A stretch of DNA of 64,000 bases from Mytilus trossulus. Taxonomy: Eukaryota; Mollusca; Bivalvia; Mytilida; Mytilidae. Position numbers and translations under genes: made by a program. The stretch spans positions 72,538,457-72,602,456 of the forward strand of contig NC_086374.1 in the NCBI RefSeq assembly GCF_036588685.1. Direction: 5' to 3'. Positions 1-11,320 of this stretch are shown here, in pieces (positions within the stretch are counted from its first letter, which is position 1; each line of letters starts with the position of its first letter). A model generated the notes under the pieces. That model was given only the letters and a program-made list of their open reading frames with translations, ran no database searches and was not told where the DNA came from.

Positions 1-360
1 TTAACACATGCTGAGGCTTAAAGATAGATCTGAGCATAAATCTATATAGAAAACATGGAAATCGGCAGCCCCTGGGGTGGCTAATTTTTGTCTTAGAATA
101 GTTATATATCCATTTACAAAGCTAAATATTGAAAGGACGAGATGCCAGTGGAGGACAATTTTTTTGATTCCTCATTCATTAAATTCTTTATAAATTAGTT
201 ACATATGTACATATATGTACTGAGTGCTTGCTCATTTGGGGTACTACAAAAATGTATGTAATAACATTTACATGGGGATTTTATTCCATTATGTTGTTAT
301 GGTTAGGTTGCTGTCTTAGTAATTTTTATCTTTATTTTACTTGAAGCTTTATTTTAACCA

Positions 361-489
361 ATGGCAAGTGGAGGCTCTAACAACCGACCCTATAGTTTAT
401 CAAAAGATGAGGCTCTAGCTCGCATGTTACAAGAGGAAGAATATAATGCAGCAAACCATGAAGATGAACAGTTAGCTCGAAGATTACAG
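361..489 (+). CDS. RING-H2 ligase coding exon 1
   Basis: Encodes residues 1-43, starting MASGGSNNRPYSL and ending DEQLARRLQ before a GTATTG donor. In-frame stop TAA at 355-357 shows that the ATG at 361 is the first possible start. A CTTGAAG acceptor-like site lies 14-20 bases upstream of the ATG, so a short untranslated part of this exon may be spliced to an unseen 5' exon. Confidence 0.85.
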
Positions 490-3400
490 GTATTGATTAC
501 AAAAAATGCAGATTGAATAAATTAAAATTTGGAGTTTCGATCCACATTTCAAGAACAATAAGCTTTGTTTACTTTCCAATAGCTCCTCTGAAGTTGGATA
601 GCAAAATTTTACATGTGTTGCCCAAATCCCCATCTTTCACCATTGCCATCCTTCCTTGCAGAACCTAATATAACTATTGTATGGCATGTAGTTAATCATT
701 GATTCTTATCAAGAAAAAAAGATTATAACAGTTGGTATGCCACTCTGGGTTAAAAATTATGACTTGAGTAAAGATGCCATTCTAGGTTTCAGGATGATGA
801 ATTACCCTGACTGCCACTCTGGGTAACAATATTTTGACTTATCTGCATGTCACTTAGCTGAGTCCAAATATGACCTAGATTATGAATTGTCCTGACTGCC
901 ACTTTGTCTAACAATATTTTGACTTGTCAGGCTGCCACTCAGCTGAGTCCCAAAGTGGCATAGATTATGAATTAGTCTGGCTGCCACTCTGAGTACATAG
1001 ATTATGACTTGGGCTGACCACCACTTTGAGTACCATTATAATGACTTGGTCTAGCTGCCACTCTGAGTACCAATATTATGACTTGCTCTAGCTGCCATTC
1101 TGAGTACCAATATTATGACTTGGTCTAGCTGTTACTTTGAGTACCGATATAATGACTTGGTCTGGCTGCCATTCTTGGTAACAAGATTATGACTTTTTTT
1201 ATTGTCTCTTTTTTCACAAATTTATGACCTATTCTGATTCCTCTCTTAGAGTAAGAAACTGTAGTACATACAGTTAATGAGTCATTTTGCATATCAAAAT
1301 AGGAAATAGACTTTCAGCACTGAGAAAAATACAAATTATGTATATCACATAGCAAGCTATAAAAATATCCAACATAACTAATTTCCAAATTGTACACAAG
1401 AAACTAAAATTAAAATAATACAAGACTAACAAAGGCCAGAGGCTCCTGACTTGGGACAGGCGCAAAAATGCGGCGGGGTTAAGTATGTTTATGAGATCTC
1501 AACCCTCCCCCTATACCTCTAGCCAAAGTAGAAAAGTAAATGCATAACAATACGTACATTTAAAATTCAATTCAAGAGAAGTCCGAGTCTGATGTCAGAA
1601 GATGTAACCAAAGAAAATAAACAAAATGACAATAATACATAAATACATGTAACAACAGACTACTAGCAGTTAATTGACATGCCAGCTCCAGACTTCAATT
1701 AAACTGAGTGAAAGATTATGATTTCCTCATATGAATATCAGGCACAATCCTTCCCGTTAGGGGTTTAGTAATATACCATCATAACATATATGAGAAGAAC
1801 ATAACCTGTGTCTATTTAAAGGTTTTGTTAGTTTCTGAGGCGAATACTGACATTTTTATGCTTTATAAAGAATATTCCCATAAAAAATAGATGTGAAATA
1901 CAATGTACCTGAACGTATAAGAAGTCTGCATGTTGAGCTATATTTACGAATGATGTCCTTATACCGACGATAAAATTTAGTAAATGTTTTAACTAGTTTG
2001 TGATATCGAAAACCCCTGGTGTAATAATTTTTCAGTTATATATAAATTTCTCTCGTTAAAATCTAAAACATTGTAACATACACGAGCGAATCCTACAAGT
2101 TGAGATTTATAAACACTGTAAGATGGGAACGTCACCATCTAATAATGGATAATTTAAAACTATTAAAGTATATGTTTTTTCATTTCCTATAGTCTATAGG
2201 AAATGAAAAATCATCTCTTTTATCATAAATTTTATTATTAAGCTTTCCGTTAGTGATATAGATATCAAGATTGAGGAAAGGGCAGTGGTCCTTGTTAGTA
2301 TTAGCTTTATTTAAAGTAAGTTCAACAGGATAAATTTCTTTAGTAAACATACTGAAGTCTTCATTATTGAGAGCCAAAATATCATCCAAATATCTAAAAG
2401 TATTATTAAATTTGTTTATGAGATGTTGTTTCGATGGGTCTTTGCTGATTTTTGTCATAAATTGTAACTCATAGCAATACAAAAACAGGTCTGCAATAAG
2501 TGGTGCACAGTAAGTCCCCATTGGAATTCTGATAACCTGACGATAAACGGAATCTCCAAAGTGAACAAAAATGTTATCTAGTTAAAATTCAAGGGCATAT
2601 ATACATTGTAGTATCAAAGCATGTCCAATTGACATAGTTTTTTTGTTTATTGCTACTCAAAAATGACCTAAAAGAGTTTGAACATATATATTCACATTCT
2701 GACTTTTTAAATGCCCATTTAATTAGGTGGGTGAATTTTTTCTTAATGAGAATGTAGCAATGTGGTACGTATACAGGGTAGAAAAATCAAAACTTTGAAC
2801 AGATTCAAAATCACCAATATAAGCATGCAATTTATCAAGTACTTCCAACAAGTTCTTGACACTCCAAAAGTAACTAATTCTACTATTTTCAAAGGCCTTA
2901 TTTGAACAATTTATTATCAGGTTTTTGATTGTACCAAGTGTACTGGTAAGAACAATAGACAATTTAGTAGTGGAACAGATGATTCAGTTTGATGGAATAT
3001 ATCTTTTTTTTGAAGAACCAAGCATGTTATTCTTCTTTTTCTTACATGGAGAAACAGGATTTATTGTGCTCTTTTGTTTTAGGGAAACATGATGTTTGGT
3101 TCAGATGAAGACCCTCTCAGTGCCAGAGGAGGGAATTCAAGACCTCCTATGAGGGCCATGACTCCAATAACACAGTTATTTTCTACTTTGGTTAATGCCA
3201 GCTTACAACACAATCCCAGGCAAGCTAGAAGATCTCTTGGTTTACTTCAGGTAAGATGACACAATCCCAGGCAAGCTAGCAATTTCTTGGGTTACTTCAG
3301 GTAAGATGTCACAATCCCAGGCAAGCTAGCAATTTCTTGGGTTACTTCAGGTAAGATGTCACAATCCCAGGCAAGCTAGACAATCTCTTTTGTTAATTCG

Positions 3401-6400
3401 GGTAAGATGACACAATCCCAGGCAAGCTAGACAATCTCTTGACTTACTTCAGGTAAGACGAAACAATCACTGGCAAGCTAGACAATCTCTTGGATCACTT
3501 CAGGTAAGATCAAAAATTAAATATTTGCTTTTACAGTCATCAGATTCCACACGTTTTATATTGTCAATCCTAAACATATTCACTGAACAGAATGAGTTAT
3601 CTCTCTTTGCCAGAAAATCATGTCTATACCAAATTACCAAATTTGTAATTTAGGCTGTAATTAGAGATTCATTTGTAAGAGGGCTGTTAACATTAGGAAG
3701 GATATAGATTTTCTAGGACAAAGAAAAGCTAGTTGAAAAAGCAAATTTATGTGTGGATAATCTTCAATCTTTTATGTTATTCTGATCTTTTAATTACTTT
3801 TAATAATCACTTGATAATTTTAACACGTTTTAATATCAATATTTGACATTCATTTCAAAATGGTTAATAGCTAAATATATGGCTTTCAACTTATCATGCT
3901 TTGAAGGAACAGCAGCCAATTTGTTTTAGTTTATAATTGTCAAAAAGAGGACAACTTGAGTTATTGGTGTGAAATGGAGGAAGAATTAAATCTGTAATTG
4001 GCAAATAGACTATAAATGATTTAAACAAAAGTGAAGTTTTATCTAAAGGTTAAATTATAACATATTACATAAATAACTTTCTTGTTAAAACAAGATGAAA
4101 AGCACCTGAAGATTTTCTTTTTTTGTAGTTATCTTCAGATGAAGAAGACCATAATGATTCTGATAATTCAGATTCTACTGTAGAAGATGAACAAGGACTG
4201 AGTACATCAAGAAGTGGTGTCTCATCCACTAATGTTGTTGGCAGAGGTGCACCAAGGGGAGGATTAAGAGGTGGGAGGGGGCGTCTTGGATTTCGGCCTT
4301 CAGAGACTTTAGTTCATGTTTCTACAGAAAACACAGTGACACCTTCAGATACGGCAAGATCAATGTTTTCTGTGGGGTCAGACAACCAATCATCAAGATC
4401 AACAACATCAGTTAGAGGGAGGCCACCAAGGGGTACAGTAATAAGAGGAAATAGGAGGGGAACTACAACGAGAAGAGCTTCCAATACTGGAACAAATAAT
4501 TCAGAAACAGGCGAGCCTCGTTCTAATGCTGCAACTAGTCAGACAAGAACAACGGGGCGGAATGCTCCACCTAGAAGTATGGAACCTTCAGGTAAATATT
4601 TCTTAAAGATTGATATATTTTTTTAATATAGAGTTATACTCCTAAGAAGTATGGCACTTTTAGGTAAATATTTCTCATAAATTGAATACATTTCATACAT
4701 ACAGTTATACAAGTAAAAAATTTATGACAATTTTTTTATTTCAGTGACTTGATAAACTTATCAATTTCATAAACTTATATTTTACTGAATTGATGAACTT
4801 ATATTTTACTGAATTGATGAACTTATATTTTACTGAATTGATGAACTTATATTTTACTGAATCGATGAACTTATATTTTACTGAATTGATGAACTTATAT
4901 TTTACTGAATTGATGAACTTATATTTTACTGAATCGATGAACTTATATTTTACTGAATTGATGAACTTATATTTTACTGAATCGATGAACTTATATTTTA
5001 CTGAATTGATGAACTTATATTTTACTGAATTGATGAACTTATATTTTACTGAATCGATGAACTTATATTTTAATGAATTGATTAACTTCTATTTTATGAC
5101 ATGATGAACCTTTTCTGACTTTAGTTCCCCCTCTTTCTATGGCAATCAATCAGCCCGAGTTACCTGATGGTGAAGTAGAACCAGAGATATTAATATTAGA
5201 CAGAGGAGGAACAGGAAGTGATGCTAGATTCTTACATATCATGGTATGTTTAAAATTGTCATACATGTACTGTCAATTCATTATTCATATGACAGTGTTT
5301 TTCTTCTTTCACTAAGGTAAGGTGGGTGTTTTAAAAAGATTACTTGCAACCGGGTGGGTTTTTTTTAAATGTCCAACTGGTTTTTTTTATTTACTGTCGG
5401 TGCACGTGGGGGTCACAAAAATAAAGATTAGTATAATATTCACCTTCAATGGAGAGTTGAACAAACATAAATAGAAGATAACAGATGGCTCTTGCAGGAC
5501 TCCCTCCTCCTGCAAATGCAAGGCCGTTTGATCAAGGTTTCTGTCCTGTTTCTTGCTTTTGTCCCATATTTTTGGCATGCAGAACAGTAGTATGCTTCCT
5601 CTGTGACTATAGGCTATTTGAAGTCTTGCTCATATTTGTCTTCACTTGCCTGTCTTTTCTGTTGTTTGGTTGACTTTTGTTCAATTTCCACAACTTCAAC
5701 ATTACTATCAATTTTATTCAACTTATTTGGTCTGGTATTTTCTTTATCATCATCGTCATCTGCCTTTCTTTTTCCCCGATTGATAAATGAAAACATTGAA
5801 ATTTGACGATTGGACGCCATCTTTGTCAATGAAAACAAATCAGCGAGGTGATTAGTATTCAAATTTTAACTGTACTGAACCGAAAAAAATCCAGAATTTG
5901 AAAAAAAAAAAGCCGACCACCTCCTAAAATTGAAAGGTGGTTGGCTTTCAAAAAGAAGGTGGTCGGCACACCAGGATTAAATGCTGAATGGAAAACACTT
6001 TATGTGAAGATTAACCAGGAACTTAAATGTGATATTGAAGTATAAATTTTGGAATGCAGACTTCGGTAAATCAACTAAATCAAATATGGATGAAATTTTT
6101 TTCAAGTCCACAAAAATTGGTATCCACAACAATTGATCTCCATAAATATAAATGAATCCAGTCTGTCACATATTTTGCTTTAATATATATAGTATAACAT
6201 AAATCTAGTTTATGTTTTAATTATTTCAGAGAGATCCAATGCTTCTGTTGTTATTTTTAATGGGTAGAACACCACACCTCCTTGTACCAGATGACATAGA
6301 TCCTACTGATTATGAGGTTTGTTTTACACAAAGTTACAGTTCTCTTGTATTATGCTTCTTTTAAATGGTTAGAACAGTTGACCGAGATCCTACTGTTAAC

Positions 6401-9400
6401 TAGGTTTGTGTTACAGGAAATGACTTGTCTTCAATGTTAAACCTGTTGAAGAGAACATTATCCAACACTTTTCTCCCTCTAGTTTCCTGTCAGCCTTTCT
6501 TTAACTCTCACATGAACCTCATTTATGTACTCCAGTGTTTGTTTCCTATCTTTATATTGTCCTAAAGACGCAAATCTTTAAGTGGCGAAAAATTTCAACT
6601 ACAATAAAAAAAAGCTTTGTCATAAAAATAAACGTAACCGGGATGCAATAGATTGAAATTATGAGGTTTTAGACAACCACAGCATTCTGATGACTTTACC
6701 AACTTGAAACCTAATAATGTGTTACTTGACTTATTGGATTGCATTTTAATATCAAAATTAAATAAAGGGGAGACATATCTTTTGTTTGTGTCTAATTCTT
6801 GATATTACATCTCCAATTTACACATTTCTATTATTTGTGAGGTTTAAGAAAACTGCAGCATACTTAAGTCTCCATTCTGTACTAACCAACTTGTACCCAA
6901 AGCCTAAATATTAACATTATATATTCCTTTCACAAATTTCTTTTATTTTCTACTTGATTTTTAATTATGAGTTGAGATTTTTTTCAGGCATTATGGGAAC
7001 TAGCAGAGAGAATTGGAGAAGTAAAAACACGTGGACTGAGTGAGAAGGATCTGGAATCCTTGTCAACAAAGAAATTCAAAGGAATAAAGAAATTTAATCA
7101 AGAAGGGCCTCAGTGCCAAGTTTGTTTATCAGAGTATAAGAATGGAGATGCCTTAGTAAATCTTCCTTGTAAACATGAATATCATGATAAGTGCATCAAA
7201 GAATGGCTAAAGGTTAGTAAGGTCAATATTTGCATAATTCTATTTATGCCATTGTTGAGCAATGCACAAAAAAGCAAGATAAATAATTCTGTATACCACA
7301 TATGGACCATAATTTGCTATTGGGCTCAGTTTCCTATAACTATAGAAAAGTGATAAAATGTGAATTACTGTAAGAAAAGTTGTAACTACATCTAAAGATG
7401 CCATTATTTTTATCAACATACAAGTGTATGCTACTCTTCCCTAGAAAAAAAATGAAATATACGAATTTCAAAGAATCTACAACCGTATTTTTGTGTCGTT
7501 TCTCGCGTTACTTTTTGCTTCCGAAGAGCATACGCTGACTGATTTATAGATAATCGTCACCGGCAAATTCGTAACTTTTGCTTTCAAATAACAAAGAACT
7601 TCGACCAATAAGAATAGTGAGAATAAAATGCCGAGAACTATAAGTATTTATGTAGCAGATGTAAGAACAGTGGCGTGATTTTTGTGTCCGATTTCGTAAC
7701 GCAATTTTTAGATGATGTAATCTGCTTTGTTGTAATAGAATTCTTAAAAACAATATGCAAATATGAACTCTCGCGAGATGTTCAAACAGGTAAATCCGAG
7801 ATGATTTACATTCTTGTTTTGATCTTCGTAATAATTAAGTAAGAAAATGACGTTATCGTTATGCGTTACATTTCACACGAAACAGAAGTCCAGTTATTTA
7901 TTAAAATTGTTTTTGTCCTTAAGTTCTAATCATTTCCGGTCATACGTGAAACATGTGACTAACATGTGATCACACCCTTACAGCCGGACATACGATATAC
8001 TAGTTCTAAACATTGTTTTTGTTTCCAACGGGATGTTAGCAAACATAATCTGTAGACTTGTTTCGACTTGTTTAAAAAAGAAAAATACAATTTTCAAAGA
8101 GATTGCGCCGGGGGTCTATTATTTTTCCTATGTGCATAATGTTACATACGATCTTGTGTGAAAATAAATGCCCAATGACTTGACAAAATCGATTTCTGAT
8201 TTGACCGACATTTAAACACACTACGTTTCCCAATAACGATGTAAAGGGTCCTTGGAAAATTCAATCGAAATTATGTCTCTTATCATGGTGCCGATGTTGT
8301 TGGATTGATTTTGCTTCAGCAGTAAATATTACTGGATATTTTAGGTGAATAAAGATAATTAAATGAAAAATGCATGTTAATATATTGTTACACTTGGAAT
8401 GTACAAAGTTGGTAACTTTGTCACAATTTTTAATTATTTTTTTTTATTCATGTTCTGCAAACACTTTTCAGAAACGCAATAAACTTGTCAAAGGAAAAGT
8501 TAACTTTTACCAGGCATGACTTGAAAGGAAGTACTTTATTGATTTTAGCCCACTAAAGTAGGTTAAAATGTGGAAACCATGTAGATGGTGTACAGGTCAC
8601 AAATATCACATGGTGCCTATTTTAAAGATTTTAATTCCAAGTTAAAAGTTTTTTTCTTTACTGGATTTAAAGAATTTTACATTGCCAATGATTTGGAATA
8701 AATTTTATATAACTGGAATTTCAAAACCAAATATAAATATATTTTTTTGGCCAAAACATCAAGATACAACGATTATGGTATCCTGTATCAATGAAGAAAA
8801 TATGGAAATTCTGAATAAATTGTACTAATTGTTTTCAAAACAAGCACATATTTAGGAGTTTTATAATACTGTTACATTTAAGATGGATTTTAAGAAAAAG
8901 TATACTGTTCAGATTATTTTAAGCAGATTTTGCAATAAAATAAAACTAAAAAAATGCTTTCGGTTTCTTATGGTTTCCTGTCAAGTTTAAAAAAAACTTT
9001 AATATAACATTGAAAATAGATTTTAAATATTAACATGAAGCAAGTAACACTAGTAATGGTGTTTATTTATGCCTTTTGAATTATATTGTGCAAAATAAAG
9101 AAAATAAAGATTGGTTTCCTGTTTGGTTTCCTGTCACTGAAACGGTGAATCAAAATGTATTAATTTTTTCTCGAAAACTCAATTGTTCCATTCATACTAT
9201 TCTAACACCAACACAACCCACAAAATAAAAGTTAAAATTTTAGAACTTATAAAAAAGGATACAAAAAGAAACCAAAGGCCGAATACCAAATTATGGTCCA
9301 TATAAATAATGCAGTTAATATTTGAAGCGTGAGTTTTTTTTAAAATATTTTCAAAACTTTTTCTGTTGTAATTTTTTTAATGATAAAACAGTGAGCAAAA

Positions 9401-10620
9401 CCCATTCTGCATAGCAAGCTATAAATGACCTACAGGCACTTTGGCAACACCCAGTCCACATGTAATTTTATAATGGTTTTTCATTGGTCAATCGTCTGGC
9501 TAAAAATAAATGTGGGAAATTTTGGTCAATTTATAACTCTACATTAGTGTCGTTGTGTACACGTGTGTTTCATAACAAACTTATTTGGGTTTGTTTCACA
9601 TAATCTGTAAAGAATTTACAATAAAGATAATAATTCATAGTCAGAGGGAAGCTGACAGTTTTTATTTTAATAATTTTTATAATAATTCAATCACTGCGGG
9701 CTGGGTGTTGCCAAAGCTTGAGACAAATGTAAAAAAAAAACGTTGACTGACTTCTGAGGCCTGCTACTAATGACCCCGACAACAATGATAGTCGTGTTGT
9801 GTAGATAAATCAATTTAGATTTACAGCATATTATGTTTAAGTAGGTTTGACAACCGAGAAATAAAAAAATAATGGGAATTCGGGACTGGGTGTCATTTTT
9901 CAAAAAATTTAGTTAAGTTCCTTGTGTTATATAAAGGTATATAAGAAATTTTTTTTGGAGACAAGTGCCTGTGAAATGACCCCAAAAATGACAACAATTA
10001 AAACATGAAAACAAATAGCCAGGTTAATGTACAAAACATTTAACAAAAAACAAATATGATGAACAGAATCAAACATCAACCACTGAATTACATGCTCCTG
10101 ACTTGGGACAGACACATATATTGAAATTCAGAATGTGACCAACATGTTTGCAGGTCCCTCACCCTCCTTTGACTTAGCAAAATAGTGAATCAGCATACAA
10201 TAAGAACAATAAGTTGGAATAGGCTTAACTTAAGAGATCGATTCAATTTGTACAAAATCAACAAATGAATACTCTTTTACTCTAGTAAGATACAGATCTG
10301 AGAGTAGTCACAGTTACTTAAAGGTCGTTGAAAACCAATAACAACTGATAAAATATCATGTAACTTATAAGACTTTTAATATCAATTCATACGCATCCAA
10401 TGGATTTCAGTAACAGTCAGAGAAAACAAATCTTGTGAAATTCCAAAATAGGTTTAAACAGAATGTAGTATCCCTTGAGGCACACAGTTCTCAATAAGTA
10501 TATAAAAAAACGTTTAACCCACCTCACCTTAGAATGTTTATTAAAATATATTTATTTTCATTGCAGAGAAATGCTTCCTGTCCTATCTGTCGTCATGAAA
10601 TAAAATCTGAGAAATCATGA
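361..10620 (+). CDS. RING-H2 E3 ubiquitin ligase, seven coding exons, 414 aa
   Basis: Spliced gene: 361-489, 3083-3250, 4129-4591, 5125-5243, 6230-6316, 6988-7212, 10567-10620; every junction is GT-AG and phases agree, giving 415 codons including TGA. The C-terminus holds a complete RING-H2 finger (residues about 365-405: CQVC, CKHEYHDKC, CPIC, spacing C-x2-C-x14-C-x-H-x2-H-x2-C-x10-C-x2-C), the zinc fold that recruits E2 enzymes. Residues 16-24 and 35-43 repeat a DEALARMLQ/DEQLARRLQ motif resembling a ubiquitin-interacting helix (inference). The middle (100-250) is acidic, then Arg/Gly/Ser/Thr-rich and probably disordered. The stretch before the RING (LWELAERIGEVKTRGLS) resembles the pre-RING segment of RNF38/RNF44 and plant BIG BROTHER-type ligases; orthology is not settled. 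An in-frame TAA directly precedes the ATG, fixing the start. Probably cytosolic or nuclear; substrate unknown. Confidence 0.9.
736..1195. repeat. Degenerate 37-bp minisatellite in ligase intron 1
   Basis: Repeats of CTGCCACTCTGAGTACCAAT followed by ATTATGACTTGGTCTAG. The last copies sit exactly 37 bases apart (GCTGCCA/GCTGTTA at 1054, 1091, 1128). Older copies toward the left are diverged and carry small insertions. No reading frame is kept. Confidence 0.8.
1380..2150 (-). mobile_element. 3' region of minus-strand reverse-transcriptase element (copy E)
   Basis: Downstream, non-coding part of the element whose polymerase is at 2180-2975. It contains the family's hallmark (reverse complement of CCTGACTTGGGACAGG at 1448-1462) and the block around 1680-1820 that recurs in every other tailed copy in this window. 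It lies in intron 1 of the RING ligase, antisense to it. Confidence 0.7.
2176..2210. repeat. 35-bp perfect palindrome at the end of the RT fragment
   Basis: Two 17-base arms around a single central T (2193), centred on CCTATAGTCTATAGG. It overlaps the stop end of the 2521-2180 reading frame, so it marks the breakpoint where the polymerase frame loses its normal downstream sequence. Confidence 0.85.
2180..2975 (-). pseudogene. Reverse transcriptase fragment (Penelope-like motifs), copy E
   Basis: Two reading-frame blocks on the minus strand, 2962-2723 and 2521-2180, joined by a damaged stretch. In order they show FDFSTLYT (first polymerase block), MGTYCAPLIADLFLY and FRYLDDILAL with an intact catalytic DD pair, then the downstream KIYDKRDDFSFP block. 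Sister copies at 17.7, 21.0 and 63.6 kb supply the other parts (KLHK block upstream, FRYYKLVK and GISHTIFHGN downstream). The KLHK-P-R-I block is what suggests a Penelope-like polymerase; the class is inference. Frameshifts and stops between blocks make it non-functional. Confidence 0.75.
3083..3250 (+). CDS. RING-H2 ligase coding exon 2
   Basis: Acceptor TTTTAG at 3077-3082, donor CAG|GTAAGA at 3250/3251, phase 0 on both sides. Encodes residues 44-99 beginning GNMMFGSDEDPLSARGGN and ending RRSLGLLQ. Its last 42 bases plus the donor are the first unit of the tandem array that follows. Confidence 0.9.
3209..3511 (+). repeat. Six-copy 50/51-bp array duplicating the exon 2 donor
   Basis: Units start about 3209, 3260, 3310, 3360, 3411 and 3462. 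Each contains CAATCCCAGGCAAGCTAG and, except for one CGG variant, a CAG|GTAAGA-type donor (GT at 3251, 3301, 3351, 3402, 3453, 3504). Copy 1 is coding exon plus donor; copies 2-6 lie in the intron. If a later donor were used, the first codons added would be GTA AGA TGA, an immediate in-frame stop. Confidence 0.95.
4129..4591 (+). CDS. RING-H2 ligase coding exon 3
   Basis: Acceptor TTTTTGTAG before 4129; donor TTCAG|GTAAAT after 4591; ends in phase 1. Encodes residues 100-253: a run of Asp, Glu and Ser (SSDEEDHNDSDNSD), then Arg/Gly-rich (GAPRGGLRGGRGRLG) and Thr/Ser/Arg-rich sequence. Probably disordered; RGG-like stretches sometimes bind RNA, but that is only a possibility. Confidence 0.88.
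4766..5098. repeat. 24-bp minisatellite in ligase intron 3
   Basis: About 13 head-to-tail units of GATGAACTTATATTTTACTG + AATT/AATC. A 24-base unit is a multiple of three, so one frame stays open as repeats of MNLYFTEL/MNLYFTES. That ORF is a by-product, not a gene. The T/C variant follows a three-unit pattern (L-L-S) with one unit lost, so some amplification was in 72-bp steps. The array ends 26 bases before the exon 4 acceptor. Confidence 0.95.
5125..5243 (+). CDS. RING-H2 ligase coding exon 4
   Basis: Acceptor GACTTTAG, donor ATG|GTATGT; enters in phase 1 and leaves in phase 0. Encodes residues 254-293, including PELPDGEVEPEILILDRGG and DARFLHIM. Confidence 0.88.
5480..5820 (-). pseudogene. 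Broken transposase-like N-terminus (hAT/TTF zinc-finger style)
   Basis: Minus-strand frame from ATG 5820: MASNRQISMFSFINRGKRK, an acidic run (ADDDDDKENTRP), basic Lys-rich sequence and a stop at 5614. Just beyond, the same frame resumes as EEAYYCSACQKYGTKARN, a C-x2-C pattern like the zinc-binding start of hAT-type transposases and ZNF862-like proteins. The nuclear-localisation-like KRK plus the finger suggest a DNA-binding transposon protein. It lies in ligase intron 4, is stopped and lacks any catalytic domain. The family call is inference. Confidence 0.45.
5909..5972. repeat. Inverted GCCGACCACC / GGTGGTCGGC repeats
   Basis: AAAGCCGACCACCT is followed by AGGTGGTTGGCTTT and then AAGGTGGTCGGCAC, forming alternative hairpins. 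They lie upstream of the transposase-like fragment and may be its element's terminal or subterminal repeats; the matching left end was not identified. Confidence 0.55.
6230..6316 (+). CDS. RING-H2 ligase coding exon 5
   Basis: Acceptor TTATTTCAG, donor GAG|GTTTGT; phase 0 both sides. Encodes residues 294-322: RDPMLLLLFLMGRTPHLL, then VPDDIDPTDYE. The short hydrophobic patch is probably buried rather than membrane-spanning. Confidence 0.88.
6988..7212 (+). CDS. RING-H2 ligase coding exon 6
   Basis: Acceptor TTTTTTTCAG, donor AAG|GTTAGT. Encodes residues 323-397: helical pre-RING LWELAERIGEVKTRGLS, then the first part of the RING (CQVC, CKHEYHDKC, IKEWLK). The remaining two cysteines come from exon 7, 3.35 kb away. 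Confidence 0.93.
7303..9300. mobile_element. Two-kb TIR element, TA-flanked, no transposase
   Basis: Ends are inverted: TGGACCATAATTTG at 7303-7316 and its complement at 9287-9300, with 21 of 23 terminal bases matching. TA lies directly outside each end (7301-7302 and 9301-9302), the target duplication of Tc1/mariner-type insertion. GGTTTCCTGT-like motifs recur near the right end (8974, 9114, 9125) and a related one follows the left TIR. No open frame over 70 codons looks like a transposase, so it would be non-autonomous. It fills most of ligase intron 6. Confidence 0.7.
10088..10330 (-). repeat. Degenerate dispersed repeat with RT-tail hallmark
   Basis: Contains the complement of CTGTCCCAAGTCAGGAGC at 10093-10110, the hallmark of the retroelement tails elsewhere in the window, followed by AT-rich sequence. 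No polymerase sequence is attached. Confidence 0.5.
10567..10620 (+). CDS. RING-H2 ligase terminal exon 7
   Basis: Acceptor TTCATTGCAG; encodes RNASCPICRHEIKSEKS and TGA. Supplies the final C-x2-C of the RING. The 3' untranslated region begins at 10621; its end could not be placed. Confidence 0.93.
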   Translation, partial: RNASCPICRHEIKSEKS

Positions 10621-11320
10621 ATATGAAGACTTATAAACACAGCCAAAGGGAGATAATTATAAAGAACAATTTAAAGGAAGAGTAATTATAAAGAACACTG
10701 TTCTGGTGATTTCATATTGTCTTTATTTTTTTCATATGGCAAAACGTTGACAAATTTTTTTTTTGGCCAGAACAGTTGATTTGAAATGGAATGTATCCCA
10801 TTTTCCCAATATTTATCTATAAGGAACCATGTGATTATGGAACCTCAAAAACATTCAGCTAAAAAACAAAGTGTTTACACTAAAGTTTCATAAGAAAACT
10901 CTGAAGGAAGTTTTATTGATACATAGTCAGTGGTTGTGATATATATCCTCATCCTCTTCTTGTAATTGAAAAGCCAATATTTTATCAATGAGCAATGATG
11001 ATAAACCCCAATAACCCATTAGATAAAAAATAAACAAACTTGAAGGTGCATTATGTCATTAGGTACTACTGATTCTCTGGTTGTTTCATCAAATTCCAGT
11101 ATTTGGTTCAAAAGATGTTTAGATACGAAGTGTGAATTGACAAATAGTCCAAGTTCAAATTAATGAACAAACAAATAAGATGATTATTATACAATTTACC
11201 TCCACTTCAGTATTATGAAATATCTTTGACCACATCTTAATACCTAACAAGAAACAAGGAATTGAAAAATATTTCTTTTGATAGACAAAGTCATTAAAAC
11301 TAATCAAGCATTCTTCCTTA

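Noticed and set aside
3260-3511. CRISPR-like array (regular 50-bp units)
   Set aside because: Units are contiguous without unique spacers and start as a duplicated exon end in a eukaryotic gene.
4790-5104. 104-codon MNLYFTEL repeat protein
   Set aside because: Product of a 24-bp minisatellite in an intron; no ATG context, splice or transcript support.
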